Translations under genes and position numbers: made by a program
Notes under the pieces: generated by a model
What the model saw: the letters and a program-made list of their open reading frames with translations, nothing else
What the model was told of the DNA's origin: nothing
Database searches by the model: none
Assembly (NCBI GenBank): GCA_027575765.1
Contig: JANBPT010000472.1
Location: 1 to 34,438, forward strand
DNA length: 34,438 nucleotides
Direction of reading: 5' to 3'
DNA from: Tieghemiomyces parasiticus
Lineage: Eukaryota; Kickxellomycota; Dimargaritomycetes; Dimargaritales; Dimargaritaceae
Shown here: piece by piece, positions 1 to 9,489 of the stretch
How positions within the stretch are numbered: the stretch's first letter is position 1
How the letters are laid out: each line of letters starts with the position of its first letter

Positions 1-355
1 ACCCACCGTACTCCACTGCAGCTGCCTCCGCCCGCGAACCGACTCGACTGGCTGCAGGATTGATAGGTACGTCGCCCTCCGGCTATTGTCTTCGGCTATT
101 AAGTAGCGTATCATCACGTCCTTGGCCCCCTTTGTGTACCCCGCCACTCCGCGCCCCGTGTCGTACGGACCGGGCCTCTCTTATTTCGCATATCAGACCG
201 GCCTCGTACCACGTCCAGAATTGTGCACTGGAGATATTTCCCTCCCCATTCCTTCTCCCCCAGCCGATTGTCGATTGGGTGCATCGAGGGCGAGCACAGT
301 GTTCATACTGAAATAGGAGACGCTCGTGTCCGCTCTTTCCTCCTTCATTTCCGCA

Positions 356-363
356 CTATATAA
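356..363 (+). promoter_or_regulatory. candidate TATA box of the CRIB-effector gene
   Basis: The sequence CTATATAA lies about 160 nt upstream of a strong splice donor (GTAAGT at 524) that I take as the end of the 5'UTR exon. Position and context suit a core promoter, but no transcript evidence is available. Confidence 0.4.
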
Positions 364-523
364 GCCCTGACCTGGCCGCCACTTTCATACTACCCCACCT
401 CCCCCTTCCTATACGCAACCCCCAGACTTTCTTCCCTGCTTACGCCCCCACACTCGGCTTCGACATTCTCGAATACGTCTCTTTCCCTTGACCTCCTTGT
501 TCCACCACCAGCACACCCACCAG

Positions 524-778
524 GTAAGTAGCGTCGGTACTCTCCCGTCACATTTTCGGTCTCCAGCGCATTGTTTTCAATCGCCAAACACCCGGTCAAT
601 CTCCACTCACTTACGTCCCATGGAATTTCACGACTCCTTCATTTAGTTCTGCGGTTCGCCCGGTCGGCGCCAATGACAGTTGCTATCGCGCAGTTCACCT
701 CCTCCCCTTCGACGGATGAACTCACGCTTACCATCCTTTTGCCAAACTCTACAACGCCGCACCATCCTCCCCGCACAG
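524..778 (+). other. 5'UTR intron of the CRIB-effector gene
   Basis: A donor CAG/GTAAGTA at 523/524 and an acceptor CCCCGCACAG ending at 778 bound a 255-nt segment. The acceptor lies 8 nt before the ATG at 787, giving the start context TATCTACCATGG. No AG occurs in the last 50 nt or so before the acceptor, which is the pattern of the coding introns in this window. This supports 787, not the earlier in-frame ATG at 672, as the real start, because 672 falls inside the intron. Confidence 0.55.
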
Positions 779-786
779 TATCTACC

Positions 787-1625
787 ATGGCCTTCGGCAA
801 TCTGCTTCTATCCTGCCTCGGCTATTCCGCCGGTATGGAGTCCAAAGGGCTCATGACCAACGGCTCCCACAAGCGTAAGCGCGAAACCATCAGTTCCAAG
901 CGCGACCTGCGCAAGCTCGTGATCAGCTCTCCATCTAACTTTCGGGTAAGTGTATTATAAATACCGACCCAAGCAGCCCCGTCAGGATCAACAGGTTTGA
1001 TGACCCGGCCGATCAGTCATCACCCCGTTCTTTATCTGCCAGGACCCACCGTTAATACCGGATAATTACTTGTCGCTTATCCGGCTAACCTTGTGTATAT
1101 CGCCCTGTTCCAATCTTGTCTGCCGGAACCCTCTTCCTACACCCCGCCCGTCCCATCGTTACAGCACACTACTCACATGGGTAAGTCCATTCTCTGCATG
1201 CCTTGACTTCCCGAGCTTGGGAGGTCTACTGGTCATGTGCCTGAGCGTGCAGCGCTGTTCCCCGCCGCTCTCCCCAATACGACCCCCCCCCTGGTCTAGG
1301 TGTAACCTCAAAGAATGTATAACGGGGCCCTGTATCTATTTTTGCATCTGACTGATCACCCTTCCCTCGTCGCTCATCGCTGCCTTCCCATCTACTTCTC
1401 CCACTCCCAGGCATCGGCGGCTCGAGCATGGTTGCCCCACAGGAAAAGGCTGACGCGCGTTATAGCTCTGCCCCGCGGGATACGTCAGAGACCCTCCTCA
1501 ATTCACCACCACTCTACCCGTGCAAGCGTATTTCGCTACAGCCCGACCGCGAGTCGTCCTCTCTCGACCTGAGTCTTCCGTATCTTACTTACGTGTCCCC
1601 GGGCTACCGCCTCGATATGTACTAG
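787..1625 (+). CDS. small CRIB-domain Cdc42/Rho effector (CDC42SE-like)
   Basis: Three exons, 787-945, 1165-1180 and 1411-1625, give 129 residues. The reconstructed CRIB motif is ISSPSNFRHTTHMG (residues 46-59). It matches the family pattern I-S-x-P-x(2-4)-F-x-H-x-x-H-[VM]-G, with Met in place of the usual Val. It is followed by GIGGSS. Residues 1-16 are hydrophobic with Cys10, and residues 27-43 are Lys/Arg-rich; this resembles the palmitoylated, basic N-terminus of metazoan CDC42SE1/2. The likely role is membrane-bound binding of GTP-loaded Cdc42/Rac in polarity or actin control (family knowledge). The tail after residue 60 is Ser/Pro-rich and has no domain I recognise. Introns are 219 and 230 nt with GTAAGT donors. 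The middle exon is only 16 nt and holds the second half of the CRIB motif, so gene finders may miss it. The identity rests on the CRIB motif and the small size. Confidence 0.8.
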
Positions 1626-2831
1626 CCCTACGACTAATCCTGGTCGCACTGCCAGACCCCAGGGAACGCCCCTCCGATAGCGGTGCTTTGATGTCCCGGG
1701 CTGGCTTAACCCTACCTCGCCTCGTATCTGGTGATCGGCCCGGCCGCATAGCACCGCCTAGCCTTGTCGGTGCCTGCCATTCCTTCCCCACTATGCGCTC
1801 GCACGCGTCCAATCAACAGTCTTGTATATCACCAGGACCCTGTACTATCTTATTGTCACTCCACGCAGCTCTATTCTCCACCCGCACTTCCCACTTAACT
1901 GACGCGTGCTCTCTTTCAGTCCCTACTCTGTGTCTCTCTCTCCCTCTTTTCTACATACCAGTTGTGTCTATGACTGAAGCGACAATCCTCTGCAGGTCAG
2001 TGGATGTTTCCAATCTATTCCACTCAAAAACACGGCCTCTCCGCCTTTCGCCAAGTTGCGAGTGGCGGTGTACCTGGACGATGTCTTGGTCCGGTGGTAA
2101 ACACCACGCCTCGTCGGTCGGTCAACACATCTTCATCTAATCCCCGGCCTTCCCAGCCACATCTCCTCTTCACGCCCCCTCCCCTTAATTCACCTTCTGT
2201 AAGTAAAGTTATCCATCATCATCATATAAAGGTGATTAACACTATCGATCAAAGTCGTGCATGGAATCCATCACCTGCTGTAAGCGTTGATAAGTCAACT
2301 GCCGATCCACAGTGTGTGGCCGATATAGTACTTCTCATTACGACGAGGAATGAAAGTAGCTTTGATGAATTTATTTCGCTGTTACCAGGTGATGTGAACC
2401 AGGATTGCCATGCGGAGGAGACTCTCGCCCCCCGTATGGTCCTCGGGCCGATCAAGCCCTCGCCTTTGGCGGGCGCTGCGACCACTCGCCCGTCATTCAA
2501 GATCCCGACCTTCACCCATTGTTACGGTGGTCGATTTTCCATCTCCGCTCAATGCGAAGTAGGGGGGGGAGGCAAGTGATAGGATACCGCTCGCAGCTTA
2601 TCCGGAGCCCCTATCCATCGTACGGGTCTTCCACTTCCTTGCCGCCGCTCGCTCGACAGCACAGGTCGCCATATGTCGTTTAGTACTCCGCACAATTAAC
2701 TTGCCACCATACGCCTACCAAGCCCCTGACCTCTTTCGCTCTCCTTGCGACTCGTTCTTTTCCATCCTTCACCACCACCCTCTACCTCTCCCCACTTGCA
2801 CATTTCACTTGCCCCTCCTCACCACTAGACG
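1626..2831. other. intergenic, no supported gene; short RT-like relic inside
   Basis: This 1.2 kb lies between the CRIB gene and ERV41. GC-rich, pyrimidine-rich sequence keeps several frames open (for example 2004-2579 on the plus strand), but none gives a protein I recognise. A GTAAGTAAAG donor-like site near 2200 and a CACTAG just before the ERV41 start could bound a long 5'UTR intron of ERV41, which I cannot confirm. The stretch around 2014-2100 resembles a reverse-transcriptase active-site fragment (see findings). Confidence 0.4.
2014..2100 (+). pseudogene. possible reverse-transcriptase relic (YLDD box)
   Basis: Read with codons starting at 2041, the plus strand encodes PLKNTASPPFAKL then RVAVYLDDVLVRW, followed by TAA at 2098-2100. 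YLDD flanked by hydrophobic residues is the catalytic box of LTR-type and DIRS-type reverse transcriptases. LKN-x-x-x-P-x-F resembles the block that normally lies about 30 residues before it; here the spacing is shorter, as after a deletion. Nothing else of an element is visible nearby. The match is short and could be chance. Confidence 0.25.
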
Positions 2832-3950
2832 ATGAGCGCCAACTGGGCCGAACGGTTCCACCTCCTGGACGCCTTCCCCAAGGTGGAGGCCAGCCAACAG
2901 CGCAAGTCCGCGTTTGGCGGCTTCGCAACGGTCCTCGTATCCTTCGTCCTTAGCTACCTCATCTGGGGCGAATTCCAAGCGTACTGGACGCCCGTAGCAC
3001 ACCACGAGTTTCTGGTGGACCACAGCATCAGCCACGAGCTGCTCATCAATATTGATGTCACCTTCGCCATGCCCTGTCGGTACCTCTCGGTCGACGTCCT
3101 GGATGTGACGGAGACCGGCAATCACTTTGACCCGTTCATCAAAAAGATCCCGACCGTGTTTTCCACCGGCCGGGCCAAGAACTTACTCGAGGAACACCAA
3201 CTACTACCGGAGACGAGGGGTGAGAGTGACGACGATAACCTTGACGGTAACGGGGAGCACAACGAGGACGTAGCGCGCCTCATTCGCGAGTCGCGGCTCA
3301 TTCGAACCCGGCCCCGGGTCGACCCCATCGCGCTCGACTTTAGCGGCCGGACGGACCTGGCAGCCAATGGGGGTGGCGGCCTAGACGGCGACTCGTGCCG
3401 AGTGTTAGGTACGGTTCAGGTCAACAAACTGGCGGGTAACTTCCATTTCACGGCACTTGGCCACGGCCACGGCGGGTACCACACGCCGCACGCCGCCATC
3501 AATTTCACGCACCGGATCGACAAGTTTTCCTTCGGTATCAACTACCCGGGCCTTGAAGACCCACTCAACGACCATTACCAGCCGGCCACCTCTCACCTCG
3601 AATCCTTCACCTACCTCGTGTCCGTCGTTCCGACCATCTATACCGACGCGGCCGGGCATTCCCTGGTTACCAACCAGTATGCCGTCAAGGATTACCTGAA
3701 GGTGTACGACGAAAGCCCCCGTGGCGAACCGACCGGCATACCCGGCGTCTTCTTCAAGTACGATATGGAACCCATTTCCGTGTACATCACCGAAACCCGC
3801 CAGAGTCTCCCGCGGTTCCTCACCCGCGTCTGTGCCGCCGTCGGTGGTGTGTTTGTCTGCGTCGGCCTCCTTCACCACCTCGTGTTCGCAGTCGTTTCGT
3901 GGTGGACCTTGGCCCGATCCGGTCCCATCACATCGCCCCGGAAGCGCTAG
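2832..3950 (+). CDS. ERV41: Erv41/ERGIC2-type COPII vesicle cargo-receptor subunit
   Basis: This is a single-exon gene of 372 residues. Erv41 pairs with Erv46 in a receptor that cycles between ER and Golgi and retrieves escaped ER residents (family knowledge). A short cytosolic N-terminus (LLDAFPKVE) precedes a first membrane segment at about residues 28-48. A large luminal domain follows, with the family blocks INIDVTFAMPC, VNKLAGNFHF, THRIDKFSFG and GVFFKYDMEPISV. A second membrane segment lies near 331-355, and a short basic tail ends RKR. Block order and size (yeast 352, human ERGIC2 377) fit Erv41/ERGIC2. Erv46/ERGIC3 would carry extra luminal cysteine pairs, which are absent here. An acidic insert, residues about 128-150 (ESDDDNLDGNGEHNED), lies in the luminal part. 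The gene is convergent with SNF7. The start has context ACGATGAGC, and an AG 3 nt before it may be a leader-intron acceptor. Confidence 0.92.
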   Translation: MSANWAERFHLLDAFPKVEASQQRKSAFGGFATVLVSFVLSYLIWGEFQAYWTPVAHHEFLVDHSISHELLINIDVTFAMPCRYLSVDVLDVTETGNHFDPFIKKIPTVFSTGRAKNLLEEHQLLPETRGESDDDNLDGNGEHNEDVARLIRESRLIRTRPRVDPIALDFSGRTDLAANGGGGLDGDSCRVLGTVQVNKLAGNFHFTALGHGHGGYHTPHAAINFTHRIDKFSFGINYPGLEDPLNDHYQPATSHLESFTYLVSVVPTIYTDAAGHSLVTNQYAVKDYLKVYDESPRGEPTGIPGVFFKYDMEPISVYITETRQSLPRFLTRVCAAVGGVFVCVGLLHHLVFAVVSWWTLARSGPITSPRKR

Positions 3951-4423
3951 CCCACCATTCTTTCTCTTTTCCTCCCCCCCCCACCCACCCTTCCAATGCC
4001 GCCGCGAACTTGCCACGTTCTCGTTCTGTACCCTATCTGCACCTCCTGTCTCGCTACCTTACGTTCGTTAGCTTATCTGAGCAGACACTTCTCTGCCTCC
4101 TTCATTCCATTCGAAATATATATACAAAACCCCCAGTCGGCGTATTCGAGGATTGGTCATCGCGAATAGTCCAGCTGATAGTTGGTGGAGTTCACCTCAT
4201 GAAGAGTGTTCACGAATACACAGTGGGTTTATAGTGTTGGATAGAGGATGAAAACAGCAGAAAATCGCATTGAAACCGGAGGGCGATAGGAAACAAAGTG
4301 CCGTAGAGACAGGCAGCTCGAAATACAACCTGTTGATCCGCATTCACAGCGCTAGGAAAGGGTAGGATATTTCCCATGTGCAAAAAAAAGCAGTAACCAG
4401 GAAGGATAGCAGTCGGAGTTGAT
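3951..4423. other. 3'-3' intergenic spacer between ERV41 and SNF7
   Basis: This is the tail-to-tail spacer of two convergent genes. It has pyrimidine-rich sequence after the ERV41 stop and an AT-rich centre near 4110-4130 (ATATATATAC). I see no further gene or RNA. Confidence 0.6.
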
Positions 4424-5900
4424 TTATATGGCCATACTGGCTCGTAGCTCCTCAAGCTCGTCCTCCTCCTCTTGGCTGATACTCTGGTGCTTGTTGGCCG
4501 TGACTGTGGCTATGGATATATATATATATATACATATATGAAGGTGAGGGGTTAGGTGGTTATTGTACGATCAATGTGAATAAATATGTTTACAGATAGG
4601 CGGGAGGAGGAGAAGAGGCTAGGCCCTCTAGAAACCCACCCATAAGGGTATATCTATCATATTTCCCTCCCTCCCTTGGCTCCTCCCAGCCCCAGTCTCT
4701 CGACAGCAAAGCTTGAAACGAAATCTTACCTGGCTCAGACTGGCTGACGCGTGGGGCATGGACCGGAGGTTGCTCAGCATTGAGCAGTTGCGAGTCGAGT
4801 TCTTCTTGCTCCAGCATTTCCAATTCGGCGTTGAGTTCGTCCTGTGAAGAGTGGGTGGATCAGGTAGGGGGGAAAAAAGAGAGAGGGGGGAAATAGGCCA
4901 TGCATGAGTACGGGGCACGGACTCCGTTGTATGGCTAAAGTGGTTACTTGATCGACCTCACGTTGAAGTAACGGGGACACACATTCACCCACTATCTTCC
5001 CTCCACAGTTGCTTACCTCGTCGTGCGCGTCGCCAAGCAGGTTGGGCTGCGAGATGGCTTCTGAAACCTCGTTGGCGAGGTCCATCTGCTCCCGGATGTC
5101 CTCCATGGTGGAGTCGACCTTGTCGATGTTGCTGTAGGGAATGGTTGGGGCCACAAGGTAGGTTGATTATGGCGGGAAAGGAGGTGGAGGAATGTAGCGC
5201 TGAAAGTAAGCCTACCGGTTGCAGAGTACGTGTAGATCGAGGGAATAGACAGGAGACACTACTACCGAATCATATAAATATATACCGTCCAGCCATCAAA
5301 AGAAGGCAGGTGGAAAAACTTACAGGTCCTTATGGATGGCCTTCATGGCGTCCGCACCGGTACGCATGGCGTTCATCGTCTCCAGGTTGATGTTGGCGCT
5401 CTCGATAGCCAACATCTGGGTCTCGAGGGTCAAACGGGCCCCGGCAATCTTTTCCACTTCGCTCTCGAACTGCTTTTTCCTCTTGAGCGCGGCCAGGGCG
5501 GCTGGTAGAGTCAGGACAATACGGGTACGAAGTGTAGGTACAGGTGGAGGGACGGTGGGTGTGTAAGTTAGTAGCACGGGTAACTAGACGAGGCCCTCTC
5601 TTCGTGTAGGGTGGATGCCATGGTAGGCTAGGGAGTACGGCCTTGAAGGGTCCCAGGGTCCCATACTCCATCGGGGAGACGCCTTCGCGCGGTTCCGGTA
5701 GGATGCGCAACCCCCTAAATCCCATCAAGTGAAATACCTCGCTTGTTCTTAGTGGCGTTTAGCTTGGCAGCCTTGAGTTCGTTGTCAATGCGCGTCTGGA
5801 GGAACATCTCCCGCTTCTCCAGCATGAGCACATTCTCCCGCATTTTCACGATGGCATCCTTGGGTGTCGTCTTGGGCTTGGCCCCGAAAAAGAGTTTCAT
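4424..5900 (-). CDS. SNF7: Snf7/Vps32 (CHMP4) ESCRT-III core subunit
   Basis: Five exons on the minus strand, 5738-5900, 5324-5501, 5017-5131, 4730-4841 and 4424-4509, encode 217 residues. Snf7 polymerises into ESCRT-III filaments that drive endosomal membrane scission (family knowledge). The N-terminus MKLFFGAKPKTTPKDAI is the short amphipathic membrane anchor. The basic helices follow (LEKREMFLQTRI, AALAALKRKKQFE). Next come the highly conserved block IESANINLETMNAM and the segment KVDSTMEDIREQMDLANEVSEAIS. The acidic C-terminus EEEDELEELRASMAI carries the MIM-type Vps4-binding helix. All junctions are GT-AG and in phase; introns are 236, 192, 175 and 220 nt. The first has TACTAAC 65 nt before its acceptor. 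The last intron ends in a TA repeat right before its acceptor. Yeast Snf7 has 240 residues and human CHMP4 about 220. Confidence 0.93.
4516..4532. repeat. (TA)n microsatellite in SNF7 intron 4
   Basis: An uninterrupted AT dinucleotide run, followed by ACATATATG, sits 7 nt upstream of the 3' splice site at 4510-4511 on the minus strand. There it takes the place of the pyrimidine tract seen in the other introns. Confidence 0.85.
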
Positions 5901-7905
5901 GACTGGGTCAGGGAAACTAGTAAAAGGATAGAGAGGAACAGGGTCTGGTATAGGGTGGCACTAGGGTAAGGTGGCAAATGCAGGCTCGGGGGGGTCCGGA
6001 TGACCAGTTGGTGGTGCAAGTGGCGAGTCAGGTTCGGGTAAAAGCGATATGGTAGGCTAGGAGGGTGAAGGAATGTGGGATGGTTGCGAGAAGGCACAAT
6101 TACATGCCGCCAGATGGGCGGGGAATGGACAGTATGGAATTGGAGAGTATGAAGGAGACGTAGTAATGCATGCCAAGCGAATGGGTCCTGAAGAAGGGAT
6201 GTCTAGGCGGTGTGGGACGGTAAGGGAGGTGAGAGCGCAGACCACCAGCCCAGCCACCAGGGGAATCATGTGATGGGGTGTAGCCTGAAGACTACAACCA
6301 AGCTGTCATGGTGGAGATTTTGAATCTTAAGTAACCAGCCTGACGAGGCCCTGGGTATATTCAGCGATATCATTATGCTCGACAAGTAGGTTAGGCACAC
6401 AGCCGATCTAGACGAGGCATCCTACAAATTTGAAGGACAAGATACTGGAGGGCGGCATAGTATAATGTAAGGCTTCGATCAGCTAGTGCAGATTAGGTTT
6501 CTTTGGCTTTATAAAAAGGCTGTCAGACGGTACGACCATCCTTGCAAGAATGCTAGACTTCAACTACCTGGCCCAAGGGCGCAGATGGCGAGTACTAGCA
6601 ACGCAAGATCATCGAGAGTCTACCACACCTGAAAGGTGCGGCGACCACAGCCTCCCTTTACGGATGGCGTACAACGTGTCATCAACCAGCTGGTTTCCCA
6701 TCTAAAGTACTGAGAGATCAGAACATATTAACTACGAACATGATCCTGTAGAGTACAGTCGATGGGTTTATCTGGATTGGCAAGGCGGATGGGTTTATAT
6801 AGGGTGTATAAGCTTGGGATGCAGTATTATGGGACATGTGCTAGTATTATTATTATTATTATTATTTTATGGAGGACGTCATAAAATCGCCTAGCAATAT
6901 TAAGGAGAGCGCGTAGTTAGCCAATACTAGTGGTGATGAGTGAGGGGCAAAGGAAGAGGGACTAAATAAAGTTGATCACATTAAGTGCAGGACGAGTATA
7001 AAGGCTGATAAGAGCAATACCGTAAAAAACAACCAAAAAACGAGCTGGCCGGTTTAGATGAGCTAATGATGGTAATACAACTGCATAACATGGTGGGTAA
7101 TTAGCACACCCGACTGGAATGTGGACGGCGAGTGCCACGGGCATTCCACGTGCACCGACGGAAACCCTCGCCTTTGCGTCTCTAATTACTGATTGTCAGC
7201 CAGTATTGGCCTTATTGAACTGACTACGTGAGACTTTATTACAGCGCAACAGAAAGTGAAGTAGCAGGCTAAAAGATGGCAAGCGAGATAGTTCTTGACC
7301 TGAACCTCCCCATTTTAAGCAACTTTGGACATGTGGTCCGAACCGTGGTTAACCATTATGAGAGCTTATAGCAAAGACATAAATACCTTGCTTTCGATAG
7401 CAGACCCGACTGCGAATAAGCGACGAGCAACAAAACCAGGATAGGTAGAGCCTCATTATTATCCAGCGTATCATTCTGCCATCAAGCTATATCATGGTAT
7501 CATGCGTTTGTTTATCTTCGCCGTGTTTTCATTGCGTTTTTCACGTTCTCTTTTTATGCTAAAACCACATGTTTCCTCAGAAATGCTTATACAATTGGTT
7601 ATCCAGTAAGACAATGGTCGAAGTCCTATATGAGAGCCTGCGAACGACTGCCTAGCAGAATCTACTGACTGCCTGATAAATCATCACTTAAAGATAACGA
7701 ATTGCTACCTGCCAGTTATCCCAACTACCATATTTCTCTATTCACGCCTACCACAAAAAATCGATTAAAAATGAGCGATGTTAATTGTCGCATACTGTCA
7801 TTGATAGCCAATAGTATGGAAGGAGAATGCAGGGATTAAAAATCTAAGGGTAAAAGAGGATTACATTGAGTCAGAACTTTCTACCATTTGGCGTAGAGTT
7901 TCTGA
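5901..7905. other. 2-kb intergenic block, no gene seen
   Basis: This contains the upstream region of SNF7 and DNA beyond the 3' end of the NRPS pseudogene. It is AT-richer than the coding parts and all frames are broken by frequent stops. A TATAAAAA at 6510-6517 (plus strand) has no convincing gene downstream. A trinucleotide repeat lies at 6845-6866. I recognise no transposon or RNA gene. Confidence 0.5.
6845..6866. repeat. (TAT)n trinucleotide microsatellite
   Basis: About seven uninterrupted TAT units lie in the AT-rich intergenic block. No coding context. Confidence 0.9.
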
Positions 7906-9160
7906 TCAGACGCTGAGTAGGTGTTGGGCCATAAGGGGAATGCCTTGATTCCTTTGCCCAATGACCAGCAGATCCAGCCGGTCCCCTTCATGAGTAACGG
8001 CCAGTTCGCATGGGCGAGGGGAAGTATCAGCACGGCGGGCACGCAGGTCAGTCATTGCATCAGGCTGCTCCAGTAATAGGGGCTGGTTGCCATCGGATGG
8101 CGCTGAGGCTTCCGTCGGGGCCAGGTAACTGAACCCGAACAACGGGTCAATCTCGTAGGGCCTGCGTTGAGTGGGGTCTGTAAAGTCACGCAGGTATCGT
8201 ACCAGGGTCAGCTTCACTCCGTCTTCGATGCCTGTCCCGAGCGTCCCCTGCGTGTGGCGACGGGTGGTTCTAAAGCCGGCTGCGCGTGGCACAGCAAGAA
8301 CGACGGGGACGTAGTGTGCAAAGAAGCCTAAGGTGCGGGAGAGGTCGAAGGCAGTGTCGCCAATGGGCTGGCGGTCGTGGGTTGTGAAGGCCAGACCCAT
8401 GACGTTAAAGTGGAACACCTCCTGGTAGGCCACAGGTAGAGCCGTGACCAACAGCTCAATGGGAGTGGCGCCAAAGAGGTTGGCGGCCGAGGTCAGGGTC
8501 GACGAGGAAATGTCCAGACAGACAAGGCATTCGGGATTCCGACCACCAGGAGTGCTTTCAGGCATGGTCACTTCGCCTCGCAGACGCACCGCCAGGTCAG
8601 GGAGCGGTGATGGTACAGTGAGGGCGTCGAGATCGAGGTCCTGTGCCGTCTGGTGCAGATACTCGGCCCACGCTTGGCAGGAGACGGTGGGCGGTTCGAC
8701 CTGCTGGTCCAGAAGCAGGCGGGTCAGGTCCTCGGCGAAGACCTTGTACGAGAGGTAGTCCGAGGCAAGGTGGTGGACGCAGTGGAAAAAGTACTGCTCA
8801 TGACCCAGGTCAAACACGTGGAACGTGCTGAGCGGACCCTTTTCTATATCCAACTCAAGACGTAACACAGGTAACATGCTCATAATGGTGGCTCAATCTT
8901 TGACGTGATGTAGTAAGCCGGTAGTGATTGTGCAGTGGATGCTCACCAACGTCATAGGTCATAGTTCCCGTTTGGTCGTCTAGGTGGAAGAGACCACGGA
9001 GCATGGGATAAAGTTCAACCATGCGCTTGACCGCCGTTCGCCACTGCCCCTCGGGAAAGGTCCGGCCAGATTTTGAGCATAACAGGCAGGCTAGGATCGT
9101 CAGGCCCGGTGAGCGACATGGAGAAGAATCCCATCTGGTCGGGAGTCAGGCGGGGACAGC
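7906..9160 (-). other. NRPS terminal epimerase-like condensation-superfamily domain, frameshifted
   Basis: The domain starts LTPDQMGFFSMS. The frame changes near 9050-9060, after which FPEGQW and YPMLRGLFHLDD are read until TGA at 8855-8857. It then continues in a third frame as LDIEKGPLSTFHVF. HHLASDYLS keeps the HHxxxD core. DLSRTLGFFAHYVPVVL corresponds to the epimerase block around RTVGWFTxxYP. The position that is EGHGRE in active epimerases reads TTHDRQ, so the catalytic Glu is lost. FGFSYLAP resembles the FNYLG block. Calling it epimerase-like rests on these blocks; a terminal C domain is the alternative. Confidence 0.65.
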
Positions 9161-9229
9161 CAGCGACCTCCAGTACCATTATAGTGCTGACGGTCGATGT
9201 TTCACTGATTTCCCCACAAAGCCTAGCCA

Positions 9230-9440
9230 CCTGGCGTAGGGTATGGTTGCGGTTGAGGTCGGCGATGGCCAAATGAAGACCGTTACGCTGACATTGGGCC
9301 ACCACCTGGATGGAGGATAAGGAGTTACCACCGATCCGGTAAAAGGTGCTGTCCAGTCTAATGACATTCGCGTCCAGGCGCAGACAGTCAGCCACTGTCT
9401 GCAGCAGTTGGGACTTGACGGGAGACAGGGTAGACAAGTC
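9230..9440 (-). other. NRPS thiolation (peptidyl carrier) domain
   Basis: The carrier motif is FYRIGGNSLSSIQVV. The Ser of GGNS, codon 9323-9321, is the phosphopantetheine attachment site. The flanking helices (LLQTVADCLRLD and LHLAIADLNRNHTLRQVA) match the usual carrier fold. The domain is in the same frame as the A domain, downstream of the TGA. Confidence 0.85.
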
Positions 9441-9489
9441 GGTGTCCGTCGGTGAGCGGTTGAAGTGGAAAAGCGGCAGGGCCTTGCGG

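Noticed and set aside
1520..2140. 206-codon open frame on the plus strand
   Set aside because: It overlaps the well-supported CRIB exon 3 in another frame, and pyrimidine-rich sequence lowers stop frequency. No domain or signal was recognised.
2004..2579. 191-codon open frame upstream of ERV41
   Set aside because: It begins like a mitochondrial presequence, but the rest resembles no protein, crosses a strong GTAAGT donor and ends in low-complexity Gly codons. Kept only as part of the intergenic note.
8895..8949. 55-nt intron (GTGAGC...GAG) in the last NRPS domain
   Set aside because: It could bridge two frames, but placed introns here are 155-255 nt, and the unspliced reading through it resembles the domain, so a frame change near 8860 fits better.
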